Source: Gorillibacterium sp. (GTDB taxonomy: Bacteria; Bacillota; Bacilli; Paenibacillales; NBRC-103111). Taken from it: DNA of 7,297 nt. Shown here in pieces: positions 6,291-7,297 of the stretch. The notes under the pieces were generated by a model. The model searched no databases. It was not told the origin of the DNA and saw only the letters and a program-made list of their open reading frames with translations. Location of the stretch: assembly GCA_023511325.1 (NCBI GenBank), contig JAIMBU010000115.1, forward strand, positions 1-7,297. The letters run 5' to 3'. Made by a program: the position numbers and the translations under genes. Numbering within the stretch: the stretch's first letter is position 1; each line of letters begins with the position of its first letter.

Positions 6291-7297
6291 ATGAATAAAC
6301 GTTTCGAGGAATTGGATTCTTTGCGCGGATTGGCTGCCGTATCTGTTCTTTTGTCGCATATTGCATTGATCCTTCCGGGACGCACCTTCTTTACCGACGG
6401 GGAGCATACTCCGCTGCATCTGTTTTGGGCAGGGCATGAGGCAGTGATCTTATTCTTCCTGCTAAGTGGCTTTGTCTTGTCACTGCCTTATCTTAATAAG
6501 AAGCCATCCTCTTACCTGACCTTTGCCGTAAGAAGAGTTTTTCGGATTTATCTTCCTTACCTAGTCGGGATCACGGTAGCCTACATGATCATGTCAAGGG
6601 TCTCGTGGACAAGAATTGCCGACCTCAGTGAATGGTTCAACGGCTTGGGAGCCGCTCCGCTCACCTCCAAGCTTGCCATCGGACATCTACTCTTAATCGG
6701 GAATTTCGCCAATGGCAGCTATAATCCTGTCATCTGGTCACTTATCCATGAAATGCGAATATCCTTGTTGTTCCCGCTTATTGTCTATATCATCATCAAC
6801 CTTCGACTACGGACCAGCCTACTGATCAGCGTCCTCTGCTCTAGCTTTTATCTTGCGGTCATGGTCCTGGCTAATCGTTTCTTCGGTTATGCGGATTACT
6901 ACAATAGCGGCTATCATACCACCGTCCATTACGCATCCCTGTTTATCCTTGGGGGTTTGCTGGCTAAGCACCAATCTGACCTGCGGGTCTTTTGGCTGAG
7001 CAGGTCGCGGCTGGTTAAATGGACATTTCTCATCGGAGGGGTACTTGCTTATACCTATCCGCGCTGGTTTTTCCCTGAGGTGAGTCGGTTGCACCTGACG
7101 ATCTTTAATGATTGGGCCACCGCGCTTGGTGCAATGAGCTTTATCATGATTGCTGTTTCGTCGATAACGGTTAAACGTATCCTGCACTTACAACCGATTC
7201 GGTATTTGGGCAAGATATCATACAGTCTCTATCTATTTCACTTAACGGTATTATTCGTTTGTGTTCATCTCTGGTATGGGATGGTACCGATTTGGTT
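6291..7297 (+). CDS. Acyltransferase-3 family integral membrane O-acyltransferase, 3' partial
   Basis: An open frame of 335 residues runs off the window end with no stop. It is an acyltransferase 3 (PF01757, OafA/ExoZ-like) membrane protein, which adds acetyl, succinyl or similar acyl groups to sugars of surface or secreted polysaccharides. Motifs: an N-terminal ELDSLRGLAAVSVLLSHI (7-24) with R12 and the likely catalytic H23, FFLLSGFVLSLPY (55-67), an arginine-rich loop RRVFRIYLP (81-89), WSLIHEMRISLLFPL (149-163), and the C-terminal signature YLGKISYSLYLFH (305-317). Around eight to ten hydrophobic segments are spread along the chain. The family usually ends about 20-60 residues after the YSLYLFH block, so most of the gene is present. 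It follows ugd by 54 bases without a visible terminator, consistent with the same operon and with decoration of the polymer made by this cluster. The acyl group and acceptor sugar cannot be told. Confidence 0.92.
   Translation, partial: MNKRFEELDSLRGLAAVSVLLSHIALILPGRTFFTDGEHTPLHLFWAGHEAVILFFLLSGFVLSLPYLNKKPSSYLTFAVRRVFRIYLPYLVGITVAYMIMSRVSWTRIADLSEWFNGLGAAPLTSKLAIGHLLLIGNFANGSYNPVIWSLIHEMRISLLFPLIVYIIINLRLRTSLLISVLCSSFYLAVMVLANRFFGYADYYNSGYHTTVHYASLFILGGLLAKHQSDLRVFWLSRSRLVKWTFLIGGVLAYTYPRWFFPEVSRLHLTIFNDWATALGAMSFIMIAVSSITVKRILHLQPIRYLGKISYSLYLFHLTVLFVCVHLWYGMVPIW

Noticed and set aside
6284..6298. Four-codon frame (MKHE) overlapping the acyltransferase start, as a leader peptide
   Set aside because: Its ATG is one base from the GGAGG, too close for efficient initiation, and so short a frame easily arises by chance.
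6819..7187. 122-codon open frame on the minus strand
   Set aside because: It lies wholly inside the acyltransferase coding region, has no recognisable domain and is rich in residues typical of antisense frames.

Overview
The window looks like an internal piece of a capsule or exopolysaccharide gene cluster from a Gram-positive, spore-former-type bacterium of the Bacillales, most likely Paenibacillus or a near relative. The evidence is strong purine-rich Shine-Dalgarno sites (GAGGAGGGG, GGGAGGG, GGAGG), mid-range base composition, and an aminotransferase that I recognise as an EpsN-type protein of the Bacillus subtilis eps operon. Genus-level placement is inference. All seven genes are on the + strand and tightly packed. 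Two neighbouring pairs overlap, two gaps are 14 and 19 bases or so, and the largest gap is 54 bases. No terminator or internal promoter is visible, so the window reads as part of one operon. The first gene lacks its 5' end and the last gene lacks its 3' end.

Layout: (1) 1-1329, a fusion of a five-bladed beta-propeller domain (the GINT1 N-terminal / GH43-like family) to an EpsL-type monotopic phosphoglycosyl transferase. (2) 1316-2320, an ATP-grasp ligase. (3) 2295-3047, a HAD-family phosphatase. (4) 3062-3679, a second, free-standing phosphoglycosyl transferase. (5) 3699-4892, an EpsN-like PLP aminotransferase for a UDP-4-keto sugar. (6) 4911-6236, a UDP-glucose 6-dehydrogenase. (7) 6291-7297, an acyltransferase-3 family membrane O-acyltransferase, cut by the window end.

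The genes fit a division of labour. Ugd and the aminotransferase make activated sugars (UDP-glucuronate and a UDP-4-amino-4,6-dideoxy sugar). The two phosphoglycosyl transferases load a sugar-1-phosphate onto undecaprenyl phosphate at the inner face of the membrane. The acyltransferase decorates the glycan with acyl groups. The ATP-grasp/HAD pair has no assigned job. Its position next to a 4-amino-sugar enzyme, with no EpsM-type acetyltransferase in view, suggests modification of a sugar or carrier intermediate by amide bond formation, but this is a hypothesis. The dehydratase, glycosyltransferases, flippase and polymerase needed to complete the pathway are not in this window.

The most unusual points are the propeller-PGT fusion, the presence of two PGTs flanking an overlapping ATP-grasp/HAD pair, and the non-consensus residues in the fused PGT. 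I saw no RNA genes, mobile elements, CRISPR arrays or attachment sites.
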